In this document: positions 1 to 8,267 of the stretch, piece by piece
Numbering within the stretch: the first letter of the stretch is position 1
Layout of the letters: every line of letters begins with the position of its first letter
Position numbers and translations under genes: made by a program
The notes under the pieces: generated by a model
What the model was told of the DNA's origin: nothing
Database searches by the model: none
What the model saw: only the letters and a program-made list of their open reading frames with translations
NCBI RefSeq assembly: GCF_900187615.1
Contig: NZ_FYDO01000038.1
Span: 1-55,233 of the forward strand
DNA: 55,233 bases
Origin: Pseudomonas sp. Irchel s3f7
GTDB lineage: Bacteria; Pseudomonadota; Gammaproteobacteria; Pseudomonadales; Pseudomonadaceae
Direction: 5' to 3'

Positions 1-103
1 CTGCGACCTGAAAGACCTGCTTGGCAAGATCGACCGCCACTGTCGTACAGGCCGACACATCGGTTGAAGACAGGGACTGTTTAAGCGTCGTATTCTTTTT
101 CAT
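1..103 (-). CDS. IS110-family transposase, N-terminal part (runs off left edge)
   Basis: The minus strand from the ATG at 103 encodes 34 residues beginning MKKNTTLKQS and continuing to VAVDLAKQVFQVA at the window edge. A V-D-L-A-K-x-x-F-Q segment near the N terminus is typical of the DEDD (RuvC-like) domain of IS110-family transposases, where the Asp is the first catalytic acidic residue. The rest of the gene lies outside the window, so subgroup and intactness cannot be judged. Confidence 0.7.
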   Translation of the reverse strand, partial: MKKNTTLKQSLSSTDVSACTTVAVDLAKQVFQVA

Positions 104-177
104 GGACTCGCCCTCGCTGCCGTTGGCTTCTTAGACTGCCACCGTGGCGCATTGACGCCTCGGCGTGGGCGAGTCCA
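1..177 (-). mobile_element. 5' end of an IS110-like insertion sequence
   Basis: The transposase start lies at 103. Upstream of it, an 11-bp perfect inverted repeat (TGGACTCGCCC at 103-113, GGGCGAGTCCA at 167-177) encloses about 53 nt and overlaps the start codon. It may be a subterminal structure of the element or a translational control hairpin. The outer boundary is inferred: the element must end before the dehydrogenase stop codon at 208, so its non-coding 5' end is at most about 104 nt. Confidence 0.5.
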
Positions 178-207
178 TCCAATTACGGTTGATCAGATCC
201 GCCAGCG

Positions 208-984
208 TCACTCGCTGTAGATCATTTTCTTGGTCATACCGCCGTCGACCACAAACTCCTGGCCCGTAACGAACCCTGCGTTCCTGGACAACAGCCACGC
301 CACCATCGCCGCCACATCCTCAACCGTCCCCACCCTGCCCGCCGGATGCTGGGCATGATCGGCATCAGTCAGTGGTTCGGCACGGCGTGCCGAAGGGTCG
401 CGCGCATCGATCCAGCCAGGGCTGACGGCGTTGACCCGAATCTCCGGGCCCAGGCTGATTGCGAGCGCGTGAGTCAGGGCCAGCAGGCCGCCCTTGCTCG
501 CCGCGTAAGCCTCTGTGTCAGGCTCCGACTGCCCGGCACGGGTCGAAGCCAGATTGACGATCGCCCCGCTGTGAGCGCGCAGGTACGGCGCACAGTGCTT
601 GGCCAACAACATCGGCCCACTGAGGTTTACCGCCAGCACACGATTCCAGTAGGCCAGATCAAGGCTTTCCAGAGTGATGTTGTGCGGATCCGCAACCGCG
701 GCGTTACAGACCAGCGCATCAAGACGCCCGAATTGGCCCAACACCTCGGCAACACCGAGTGCCACCTGCCCTTCGTTCGAGACATCCATGGCAATGAACC
801 AGGCGCTATCACCCAGGACCTTCGCCACTTTCGACCCGCGCTCGCGGTCCAGGTCCGTCAATACGACTTGCCAGCCTTCGCTGATCAGCCAGGCGGCAAT
901 CCCCAAGCCAATACCTCGCGCCGCACCGGTTACCAGTGCGACACGACCATTGGAGCCAGCGGACGGCGTGGACAACTCGATCAC
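208..984 (-). CDS. SDR family oxidoreductase
   Basis: A 258-residue classical short-chain dehydrogenase/reductase. The nucleotide-binding motif TGAARGIG is at residues 19-26, the structural CNAA motif at 93-96, and the catalytic Ser147, Tyr160 and Lys164 (YAASK) are all present. Asp44 at the end of the second beta strand (LTDLD) suggests an NAD(H) preference. The C terminus carries the usual VDGGM. The substrate cannot be read from the sequence. Its start overlaps the metZ stop by 4 bp (ATGA), so it is translationally coupled as the last gene of the purF-metZ direction. The IS110 element lies about 30 bp past its stop. Confidence 0.9.
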   Translation of the reverse strand: MIELSTPSAGSNGRVALVTGAARGIGLGIAAWLISEGWQVVLTDLDRERGSKVAKVLGDSAWFIAMDVSNEGQVALGVAEVLGQFGRLDALVCNAAVADPHNITLESLDLAYWNRVLAVNLSGPMLLAKHCAPYLRAHSGAIVNLASTRAGQSEPDTEAYAASKGGLLALTHALAISLGPEIRVNAVSPGWIDARDPSARRAEPLTDADHAQHPAGRVGTVEDVAAMVAWLLSRNAGFVTGQEFVVDGGMTKKMIYSE

Positions 985-2192
985 AGCGCAGCCAGACCGC
1001 GTGCCAGATCGGCTTGCAGATCGGCCACGTCTTCGAGGCCGACAGCAACGCGAATCAGACTGTCACGAATACCGGCTGCTTCACGCTCTTGCGGCGCCAG
1101 ACGTCCGTGCGAAGTTGTGCTCGGGTGCGTGATGGTGGTTTTGCTATCGCCCAGGTTGGCGGTGATCGAAATCAGTCGCGTGGCGTCGATAAAGCGCCAG
1201 GCGCCCTCTTTGCCACCCTTGACCTCGAAACTCACCACCGCCCCGAAACCCTTCTGCTGGCGCAAGGCCAACTCGTGCTGCGGATGGCTCTTGAGCCCGG
1301 CGTAATGGACTTTCTCGATACCGTCCTGCTGCTCCAGCCACTCGGCCAGTTGCTGGGCGTTGGCGCAATGCGCCTTCATCCGCAGGTTCAACGTTTCCAG
1401 GCCCTTGAGGAAGATCCAGGCGTTGAACGGGCTAAGCGTTGGCCCGGCAGTGCGCAGGAAGCCGACCACCTCTTTCATCTGTTCGCCACGACCTGCAACG
1501 ACGCCCCCCATGCAACGGCCCTGACCGTCGATGAACTTGGTGGCCGAGTGCACGACGATGTCTGCGCCCATTTTCAGCGGCTGCTGCAATGCCGGCGTGC
1601 AGAAACAGTTGTCGACCACCAGCATCGCGCCTTTGGCGTGAGCGATTTTCGACAGTTCCGCGATGTCCACCAATTCAGCCAGTGGATTGGACGGCGACTC
1701 GACGAACAGCAATTTGGTATTGGATTTGATCGCCGCGTCCCAACCGGACAAGTCCGCCAGGGCTACGTAATCGACTTCGATGCCGAAACGCTTGAAGTAC
1801 TTCTCGAACAGGCTGATGGTCGACCCGAACACGCTACGCGACACCAGCACGTGATCGCCAGCGCTGCACAGACTCATCACCACCGCCATGATCGCGGCCA
1901 TGCCGGTCGCGGTGGCCACGGCCTGCTCGGCGCTTTCCAGCGCGGCAATGCGCTCTTCAAAGGCGCGCACGGTCGGGTTGGTGTAGCGCGAGTAAACGTT
2001 ACCCGGCACTTCGCCAGCGAAACGCGCAGCGGCGTCGGCGGCGGTACGGAATACGTAGCTGGAGGTGAAGAACATCGGATCACCGTGTTCGCCTTCCGGC
2101 GTGCGGTGCTGACCGGCACGTACGGCCAGGGTATCGAACGCTACGCCTTCGAGGTCGCTGTCCAACCGACCGGCATCCCAATCCTGACTCAT
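981..2192 (-). CDS. metZ: O-succinylhomoserine sulfhydrylase
   Basis: A 403-residue PLP enzyme of the Cys/Met metabolism fold-type I family. It joins O-succinyl-homoserine and sulfide to give homocysteine, the direct-sulfhydrylation route to methionine used by pseudomonads. The PLP lysine is Lys219 in HSATKF, and VVDNCF at 192-197 holds the Asp that contacts the PLP ring nitrogen. The assignment as metZ rather than metB/metC rests on overall similarity and the position next to purF, as in other Pseudomonas. A strong ribosome site (AAGGAGTG) precedes the ATG at 2192. It overlaps the downstream dehydrogenase by 4 bp. Confidence 0.92.
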   Translation of the reverse strand: MSQDWDAGRLDSDLEGVAFDTLAVRAGQHRTPEGEHGDPMFFTSSYVFRTAADAAARFAGEVPGNVYSRYTNPTVRAFEERIAALESAEQAVATATGMAAIMAVVMSLCSAGDHVLVSRSVFGSTISLFEKYFKRFGIEVDYVALADLSGWDAAIKSNTKLLFVESPSNPLAELVDIAELSKIAHAKGAMLVVDNCFCTPALQQPLKMGADIVVHSATKFIDGQGRCMGGVVAGRGEQMKEVVGFLRTAGPTLSPFNAWIFLKGLETLNLRMKAHCANAQQLAEWLEQQDGIEKVHYAGLKSHPQHELALRQQKGFGAVVSFEVKGGKEGAWRFIDATRLISITANLGDSKTTITHPSTTSHGRLAPQEREAAGIRDSLIRVAVGLEDVADLQADLARGLAAL

Positions 2193-2235
2193 GCTGTCAC
2201 TCCTTTCCCTATTCTCGTAGTTTAAAAGCCAGATA

Positions 2236-2259
2236 CAAAACCGGCCCCTCAGGGCCGGT
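2236..2259 (-). terminator. Intrinsic terminator after purF
   Basis: Read on the minus strand, an 8-bp GC-rich stem (ACCGGCCC/GGGCCGGT) with a 4-nt loop is followed by TTTT. It lies between the purF stop (2266) and metZ (2192), so metZ expression may depend partly on readthrough or on a promoter in the roughly 40 bp between. Confidence 0.75.
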
Positions 2260-2265
2260 AATTAC

Positions 2266-3771
2266 TCAGTTGTTGTACAGATCGATGATCGCACTGACTG
2301 CCTGCGTCTTGACCTTGGAGGCATCGTTGCGTGCCTGCTCGATCTTGTTCAGGTAAGCCTCGTCGACGTCACCGGTGACGTAATGGCCGTCGAACACCGC
2401 ACAATCGAACTTGTCGATCTTGATCTTGCCGCCACCGACCGCTTCGATCAAGTCAGGCAAGTCCTGATAGATCAGCCAGTCGGCGCCGATCAGGTCGGCC
2501 ACGTCCTGAGTGGTACGGTTGTGGGCGATCAGCTCGTGAGCGCTCGGCATGTCGATGCCGTAGACGTTCGGGTAGCGAACAGCCGGGGCCGCGGAGCAGA
2601 AGTAAACGTTCTTGGCGCCGGCTTCGCGGGCCATCTGGATGATCTGCTTGCAAGTAGTACCGCGAACAATGGAGTCGTCCACCAGCATCACGTTCTTGCC
2701 GCGGAATTCCAACTCGATGGCGTTGAGTTTCTGGCGTACGGATTTTTTCCGTGCTGCCTGGCCCGGCATGATGAAGGTCCGGCCGATGTAGCGGTTCTTC
2801 ACGAAGCCTTCGCGGAATTTCACGCCCAAGTGGTTCGCCAGCTCCAGGGCCGCGGTGCGGCTGGTGTCCGGGATCGGGATGACCACATCGATGTCGTGCT
2901 CCGGACGCTCGCGCAGGATCTTCTCGGCGAGTTTCTCACCCATGCGCAGACGAGCCTTGTAGACCGACACGCCGTCGATGATCGAGTCCGGACGCGCCAG
3001 GTAGACGTGCTCAAAGATGCACGGCGTCAGGGACGGGTTGGTCGCGCACTGACGGGTGTAGAGCTTGCCCTCTTCAGTGATGTAGACCGCTTCGCCCGGT
3101 GCCAGGTCGCGAATCAGGGTAAAACCGAGCACGTCCAGGGAAACGCTTTCCGAAGCGATCATGTACTCGACGCCTTCGTCGGTGTGACGCTGGCCGAATA
3201 CGATCGGACGGATGCCGTGCGGATCGCGGAAACCGACGATGCCGTAGCCGGTGATCATCGCTACAACGGCATAACCACCGACGCAACGGTTGTGCACATC
3301 AGTGACGGCAGCAAAAACGTCTTCTTCGGTTGGCTGCAACTTGCCGCGCTGGGCCAGTTCGTGCGCGAACACGTTGAGCAGCACTTCCGAGTCGGAGTTG
3401 GTGTTGACATGGCGCAGGTCAGATTCGTAAATCTCCTTGGCCAGTTGTTCAACGTTGGTCAGGTTACCGTTGTGCGCCAAGGTGATGCCGTAAGGCGAGT
3501 TGACGTAAAACGGTTGCGCTTCGGCCGAAGTCGAGCTGCCCGCGGTCGGGTAGCGCACATGGCCAATGCCCATGTGGCCAACCAGACGCTGCATGTGACG
3601 CTGCTGGAACACATCACGCACCAGGCCGTTGTCCTTGCGCAGGAATAACCGGCCATCATGGCTGGTCACGATACCGGCAGCGTCCTGGCCGCGGTGCTGG
3701 AGCACGGTTAGCGCGTCATACAGCGCCTGATTGACGTTCGACTTACCGACGATACCGACGATGCCACACAT
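2266..3771 (-). CDS. purF: Amidophosphoribosyltransferase
   Basis: First committed step of de novo purine synthesis: PRPP plus glutamine gives 5-phosphoribosylamine. The 501-residue protein starts at the ATG at 3771 so that Cys2, the N-terminal nucleophile of the Ntn glutaminase domain after Met removal, is exposed (MCGIVG). A TTG three codons upstream is in frame but would block this processing. AGGGG precedes the chosen ATG. The phosphoribosyltransferase domain carries the PRPP motif VMLVDDSIVRGTT at about residues 361-373. It follows cvpA by 41 bp, as in E. coli and other pseudomonads. Confidence 0.97.
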   Translation of the reverse strand: MCGIVGIVGKSNVNQALYDALTVLQHRGQDAAGIVTSHDGRLFLRKDNGLVRDVFQQRHMQRLVGHMGIGHVRYPTAGSSTSAEAQPFYVNSPYGITLAHNGNLTNVEQLAKEIYESDLRHVNTNSDSEVLLNVFAHELAQRGKLQPTEEDVFAAVTDVHNRCVGGYAVVAMITGYGIVGFRDPHGIRPIVFGQRHTDEGVEYMIASESVSLDVLGFTLIRDLAPGEAVYITEEGKLYTRQCATNPSLTPCIFEHVYLARPDSIIDGVSVYKARLRMGEKLAEKILRERPEHDIDVVIPIPDTSRTAALELANHLGVKFREGFVKNRYIGRTFIMPGQAARKKSVRQKLNAIELEFRGKNVMLVDDSIVRGTTCKQIIQMAREAGAKNVYFCSAAPAVRYPNVYGIDMPSAHELIAHNRTTQDVADLIGADWLIYQDLPDLIEAVGGGKIKIDKFDCAVFDGHYVTGDVDEAYLNKIEQARNDASKVKTQAVSAIIDLYNN

Positions 3772-3812
3772 GCGACGCAACCCCTACTTAATGGATCTGA
3801 ACTGAACACTGC

Positions 3813-4373
3813 TCACTGAGGCGTTTTGGCCATCGGCAAGAGGTGTTCCTTGAACGGTATTTCAGCGGGTACGCTGATACCGCTGGCAAGCCACTGACTG
3901 CTCCACCCGAGAATCAGGTTTTTGGACCAGTCGGCGACCAATAGAAATTTTGGCACGAGCTGTGATTCTTTCCACCACCCGTCCTGCTGTACCGGCCCCA
4001 GGCTCAACAGCCCGACAGCAATAACCACCAGCAACACACCGCGTGCGGCGCCGAAGGCCATGCCGAGGAATCGGTCGGTCCCGGAAAGCCCGGTGACGCG
4101 TACCAATTCGCCGATAAGATAATTGATCATTGCGCCTACGATTAACGTGGCGACAAACATGATGGCACAGCCCGTGATTGTACGAGCCGATGGCGTTTCG
4201 ATGTATCCGGCGAGGTACTCGGACAATGAGCCACCAAACATCCAGGCAACGACTCCTGCGATGATCCAGGTCACCAGCGACAAAGCTTCTTTGACGAAGC
4301 CGCGGCTCAGACTGATCAATGCGGAGATGGCGACGATAGCAACGATCGCCCAGTCAACCCAGGTAAATGGCAC
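3813..4373 (-). CDS. cvpA: CvpA family inner-membrane protein
   Basis: A 186-residue protein with about four hydrophobic segments (near residues 8-25, 33-50, 68-90 and 105-127) and the N-terminal pattern typical of CvpA (FTWVDWAIVAIVAISALISL). The family was named for colicin V production and is linked to envelope homeostasis; its molecular activity is not settled. The location just upstream of purF is the conserved arrangement. No further function is readable here. Confidence 0.93.
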   Translation of the reverse strand: MPFTWVDWAIVAIVAISALISLSRGFVKEALSLVTWIIAGVVAWMFGGSLSEYLAGYIETPSARTITGCAIMFVATLIVGAMINYLIGELVRVTGLSGTDRFLGMAFGAARGVLLVVIAVGLLSLGPVQQDGWWKESQLVPKFLLVADWSKNLILGWSSQWLASGISVPAEIPFKEHLLPMAKTPQ

Positions 4374-4471
4374 AGTGCAGCCTACAGACGGATAAGGCGG
4401 CGCATTTTAGCAGAGCCCATGCTTATCGGTAAGCTGCGATTGTCAGTGCATTTCAAATAGGAGCGATAGTT

Positions 4472-5143
4472 TTAACCGCGCTCTGGCTGAAAGCGCACGA
4501 CGAACCCCTTGAGGTTCTGTTGACGGCTGAGCAAGTCACGCAGGCGATCCGCTTCGGCGCGCTCGATCAACGGCCCGACAAACACCCGGTTTTTGCCGTC
4601 AGCAGCACGAATGTAGGCGTTGTAACCCTGGCTACGCAGGGACTTTTGCAGTTTTTCCGCGCTTTCACGACTGGACAGGCTGGCCAGTTGCACCGACCAG
4701 CTGACCGACAGCCCATTGGCATCGACGCGGCTTTGTGTGGTGTCTGGTTTGCTCGGTGCCGTGGTGATCGGCTGAGCAGGCGCAGTAGCAGGCTTGGCGG
4801 CCAACGCTGGATTCGGGGCCAGCGCAGGCGCTGCCGATTTGACCGCGGGAACCGGCGCCACTGGCGCACTCGGTACAGCCGGCACAACAGGCGTTTCCTG
4901 CTGAGCGATTTCGTCATCGCTAGGCACCGGCTCTTGAGGCAATGCTTGCGGCTCAGGCACCACCACTGGCTCCACTTGTACCTGGGGCATCGCCGGAGCC
5001 TGTGGTGCCGACGGAGCGTCAACCGTCACCGAACGCTGTTCATCCTGACGGGAAAACAGCATGGGCAGAAAAATCACCGCCAGCGCTACCAGCACCAGGG
5101 CGCCGACCATACGCTGTTTGTATGCTTTATCCAGCAATGCCAT
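4472..5143 (-). CDS. SPOR domain-containing membrane protein (DedD-like)
   Basis: A 223-residue protein. The start chosen is MALLDKAYKQRM at 5143, which puts a single transmembrane helix at about residues 11-29 (VGALVLVALAVIFLPMLF). A long Pro/Ala/Val-rich periplasmic linker follows, then a C-terminal SPOR domain at about 145-220 with the repeated SLSS...AEKLQ...LRSQGYNAY pattern. SPOR domains bind denuded septal peptidoglycan, so a role at the division site is likely. The position between folC and cvpA matches dedD. The start lies inside the folC 3' end (17-bp overlap), suggesting translational coupling. Confidence 0.88.
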   Translation of the reverse strand: MALLDKAYKQRMVGALVLVALAVIFLPMLFSRQDEQRSVTVDAPSAPQAPAMPQVQVEPVVVPEPQALPQEPVPSDDEIAQQETPVVPAVPSAPVAPVPAVKSAAPALAPNPALAAKPATAPAQPITTAPSKPDTTQSRVDANGLSVSWSVQLASLSSRESAEKLQKSLRSQGYNAYIRAADGKNRVFVGPLIERAEADRLRDLLSRQQNLKGFVVRFQPERG

Positions 5144-6434
5144 TTGCCGCTTCCTCCGTGGAGCGCCGGGCCAGCCATTCAAGGGCCTCGGCGACACAAT
5201 AAAATGATCCGAACAACAGGATTTCATCGTCGTTCGTTGCTTGCGCGCACTGCCCTTCCAGGGCGGCGGCCACACTGTCGTAACACGTTACCGACGCGCC
5301 AAGGCTCTGTAACGCGCCCTGCAACTCAGCAACCGGCCGAGCGCGCGGAGAATCCAGCGGCGCAACGGCCCAGTGCTGGACACTAGCACTCAACTCACCG
5401 ACAACACCATCCAGATCCTTGTCCGCCAGCAGCCCGAACACCGCCAGGCGCTTGCCAACCGGAGGACGACTCGCCAGACGACGGGCCAGATACTCCGCCG
5501 CATGGGGGTTATGCCCTACATCCAGCAACAAATTCAGGCGTTTACCCTGCCAGTCGATCTCACGACGGTCCAGACGACCAACGACACGCGTCGCTTGCAG
5601 CGCCTTGACAATCTGCGCATCCACCCAAGGCAAACCGAGCAACAGGTAAGCCTGCAGAGCCAGCGCGGCATTCTCCATCGGCAAGTCGAGCAACGGCAGA
5701 TCGTGCAACTCAACCACACGACCTTGAGCATCAAGACCGCGCCATTGCCAGTTGTGATCGGTGACACCCAGATCAAAATCACGCCCACGCAGGAAAAACG
5801 GGCAGCTGAGCTCGCGCGCTTTATCCAGCAGGGGTTGAGGGGGATTCAGGTCACCACAGAGTGCAGGCGCGCCCTGGCGGAAAATGCCGGCCTTTTCGAA
5901 GGCCACGGATTCGCGGGTATCACCCAGATAATCCGCATGATCGACGCCGATACTGGTGACCAGCGCAATGTCGGCATCCACCACGTTGACCGTGTCCAGA
6001 CGCCCGCCCAGACCGACCTCCAGCACCACTGCATCGAGCGCTGACTGTTGAAACAGCCAGAATGCCGCGAGCGTGCCCATCTCGAAATAAGTCAGGGAGG
6101 TTTCGCCGCGACCCGCTTCCACCGCAGCAAAGGCTTCACACAGCTGCGCGTCAGTGGCTTCGACGCCATCAACCTGCACCCGCTCGTTGTATCGCAGCAG
6201 GTGCGGAGAGTTGTACACCCCGACTTTCAGGCCCTGCGCCCGCAGCAATGACGCCACGAAGGCACAGGTAGAACCCTTGCCGTTGGTGCCGGTGACGGTG
6301 ATCACCCGAGGCGCCGGCTTGCCCAGTCCCATGCGGGACGCTACCTGTTGCGAACGCTCCAGGCCCATGTCGATGGCCGAAGGGTGCAACTGCTCAAGGT
6401 AGGCGAGCCATTCGCCAAGGGTGCGCTCGGTCAT
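5127..6434 (-). CDS. folC: Bifunctional folylpolyglutamate synthase/dihydrofolate synthase
   Basis: A 435-residue Mur-ligase family enzyme that adds glutamate to dihydropteroate and to folates. The ATP-binding loop TGTNGKGST is at about residues 48-56, with SIGVDHADYLG in the central domain and DVGHNPHAAE near residue 306. Its start overlaps the accD stop (ATGA, 6431-6434) and its end overlaps the SPOR gene, so accD-folC-SPOR forms a tightly coupled unit joining fatty acid and folate synthesis with division. Confidence 0.95.
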   Translation of the reverse strand: MTERTLGEWLAYLEQLHPSAIDMGLERSQQVASRMGLGKPAPRVITVTGTNGKGSTCAFVASLLRAQGLKVGVYNSPHLLRYNERVQVDGVEATDAQLCEAFAAVEAGRGETSLTYFEMGTLAAFWLFQQSALDAVVLEVGLGGRLDTVNVVDADIALVTSIGVDHADYLGDTRESVAFEKAGIFRQGAPALCGDLNPPQPLLDKARELSCPFFLRGRDFDLGVTDHNWQWRGLDAQGRVVELHDLPLLDLPMENAALALQAYLLLGLPWVDAQIVKALQATRVVGRLDRREIDWQGKRLNLLLDVGHNPHAAEYLARRLASRPPVGKRLAVFGLLADKDLDGVVGELSASVQHWAVAPLDSPRARPVAELQGALQSLGASVTCYDSVAAALEGQCAQATNDDEILLFGSFYCVAEALEWLARRSTEEAANGIAG

Positions 6435-7351
6435 ACGTTGGCAGGTACCGGTGGAACCACGATCGGCTCAATAGGTGCAGCGACGAATGTCGGCGTCGGC
6501 AGGCCCATCATTTGCGCCAGCAGATTGCCCAGACGCGGACGCAGCTCCTGACGGTGAACGATCATGTCGATGGCACCGTGCTCCAGCAGGAACTCGCTGC
6601 GCTGGAAGCCTTCCGGCAGTTTTTCGCGAACGGTCTGCTCGATAACACGCGGACCGGCAAAACCGATCAGCGCCTTCGGCTCACCGACAATCACGTCGCC
6701 CAGCATCGCCAGACTGGCGGAAACACCGCCGTAGACCGGATCGGTCAGCACGGAGATGAACGGGATGCCCTCTTCACGCAGACGCGCCAGCACCGCGGAG
6801 GTCTTGGCCATTTGCATCAAGGAAATCAGCGCTTCCTGCATTCGCGCACCACCGGAAGCGGCGAAGCAGATCATCGGGCAGCGTTTTTCCAGGGCGTAGT
6901 TGGCGGCGCGAACAAAACGCTCACCGACGATGGCGCCCATCGAACCACCCATGAAGGAGAACTCGAACGCCGAGACCACAACCGGCATACCCAGCAAGGT
7001 ACCGCTCATGGAGACCAGGGCGTCTTTTTCGCCCGTCTGCTTTTGTGCAGCGGTCAGGCGATCCTTGTACTTCTTGCCGTCGCGGAATTTCAGGCGGTCA
7101 ACCGGCTCCAGGTCCGCACCCAGCTCGGCACGGCCTTCGACGTCGAGGAAGATGTCGATACGGGCGCGGGCGCCGATACGCATGTGATGGTTGCACTTGG
7201 GGCAAACATCCAGGGTCTTTTCCAACTCGGGACGATACAGCACCGCCTCGCAAGACGGGCATTTGTGCCAAAGACCTTCAGGCACCGAGCTCTTCTTGAC
7301 CTCGGAACGCATGATCGAAGGGATCAGTTTGTCTACTAACCAGTTGCTCAT
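6431..7351 (-). CDS. accD: Acetyl-CoA carboxylase carboxyltransferase subunit beta
   Basis: The 306-residue beta subunit of the carboxyltransferase half of acetyl-CoA carboxylase, making malonyl-CoA with AccA. The N-terminal zinc ribbon has cysteines 31, 34, 50 and 53 (CPSC...CPKC). The crotonase-fold domain follows with ASGGARMQE and GFAGPRVIEQT. The start MSNWLVDKLIP at 7351 is chosen from family conservation and a GGAG about 10 nt upstream. The Pro/Val-rich last 20 residues are variable. Confidence 0.96.
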   Translation of the reverse strand: MSNWLVDKLIPSIMRSEVKKSSVPEGLWHKCPSCEAVLYRPELEKTLDVCPKCNHHMRIGARARIDIFLDVEGRAELGADLEPVDRLKFRDGKKYKDRLTAAQKQTGEKDALVSMSGTLLGMPVVVSAFEFSFMGGSMGAIVGERFVRAANYALEKRCPMICFAASGGARMQEALISLMQMAKTSAVLARLREEGIPFISVLTDPVYGGVSASLAMLGDVIVGEPKALIGFAGPRVIEQTVREKLPEGFQRSEFLLEHGAIDMIVHRQELRPRLGNLLAQMMGLPTPTFVAAPIEPIVVPPVPANV

Positions 7352-7562
7352 GCTTTCTTTCTCCAGTACCGGTGGCCCGAACGCTCTGGTTCGCAACCCC
7401 GTGTATGCCCTTGAGCTAAATTCATGTGTACGGCGATGATCGAAGGGTCGCCACGGTCAGCGCGAAACATGACCTGCGTGCAACCCCGAAAACCCTCAGC
7501 CTTGCCTGCTTTGTGCAAGTGCAGTTAAAGACGGCGGCAGTGTGCCAGCCGTCACATCGACA

Positions 7563-7602
7563 AATCGCAGCCTCGTTTCACGAGACAGCTCCTACGGCTG
7601 CC
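7563..7602. repeat. Degenerate REP overlapping the trpF 3' end
   Basis: ATCGCAGCCTCG...AGACAGCTCCTACGG resembles the ATCGCAGCCTGCGGCAGCTCCTAC arm seen intact at 9207-9234, with an altered centre. It overlaps the last codons and stop of trpF, so the repeat seems to supply the gene's C terminus. Confidence 0.45.
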
Positions 7603-8204
7603 TTGATGAAGGCGCGAATCTTTGCATGATCCTTGATGCCTTTGCTTGCCTCTACCCCGCCGCTGACGTCCACGGCATAGGGCCGAACCCGCGCCACGGC
7701 TTCTGCGACGTTATCGGGCGTAAGGCCACCGGCCAGGATAATCGGCTTACTCAGGCCTTGCGGTATCAAAGACCAGTCGAACGCTTCACCGGTTCCCCCG
7801 GGAATGCCTTCGACATAGGCATCGAGCAAAATTCCGCTGGCACTCGGGTAAGCATTACAGGCTGCCGCAATGTCATCACCGGCCTTGACCCGCAGCGCCT
7901 TGATGTAGGGTCGGTGCCAGCTTTCGCAGTCCGCGGCGACTTCATCGCCATGAAACTGCAGCAGGCCCAACGGCACCGCATCGAGGATTTCCCCCAATTC
8001 GCAACGGCTGGCATTTACGAACAAACCGACAGTGGTCACGAACGGCGGCAGCGCCTGGATGATCGAGCGCGCCTGCTGGAACGTCACTGCCCGGGGGCTC
8101 TTGGCATAGAACACGAATCCAATGGCATCCGCCCCGGCCTCGACGGCTGCCAACGCATCTTCTATGCGGGTAATCCCACAAATCTTGCTGCGAACGGCTG
8201 ACAT
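7578..8204 (-). CDS. trpF: Phosphoribosylanthranilate isomerase
   Basis: A 208-residue TIM-barrel enzyme of tryptophan synthesis that converts N-(5-phosphoribosyl)anthranilate to CdRP by an Amadori rearrangement. The signature KICGIT with the general-base Cys is at residues 7-12 (Cys9). LLDAY and DVSGGVE (phosphate-binding loop) follow. The start MSAVRSKICG at 8204 is chosen because it gives the usual short N terminus. It lies between truA and accD, away from the other trp genes, as is normal in Pseudomonas. Its 3' end runs into a degenerate REP. Confidence 0.95.
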   Translation of the reverse strand: MSAVRSKICGITRIEDALAAVEAGADAIGFVFYAKSPRAVTFQQARSIIQALPPFVTTVGLFVNASRCELGEILDAVPLGLLQFHGDEVAADCESWHRPYIKALRVKAGDDIAAACNAYPSASGILLDAYVEGIPGGTGEAFDWSLIPQGLSKPIILAGGLTPDNVAEAVARVRPYAVDVSGGVEASKGIKDHAKIRAFIKAAVGAVS

Positions 8205-8267
8205 GTCGGCACAACTCCAAGACAAATCCGGGAAAGTCCCGGATGGTAGCAAAAGCGTTCGAGGGCG

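Noticed and set aside
936..2225. Long plus-strand open frame opposite metZ and the SDR gene
   Set aside because: It is antisense to two well-identified genes and its composition (Arg/His/Gln-rich) is typical of shadow frames in GC-rich DNA.
3772..3780. TTG start three codons upstream of purF
   Set aside because: It would place residues ahead of the Cys that must become N-terminal; the ATG at 3771 has the proper ribosome site.
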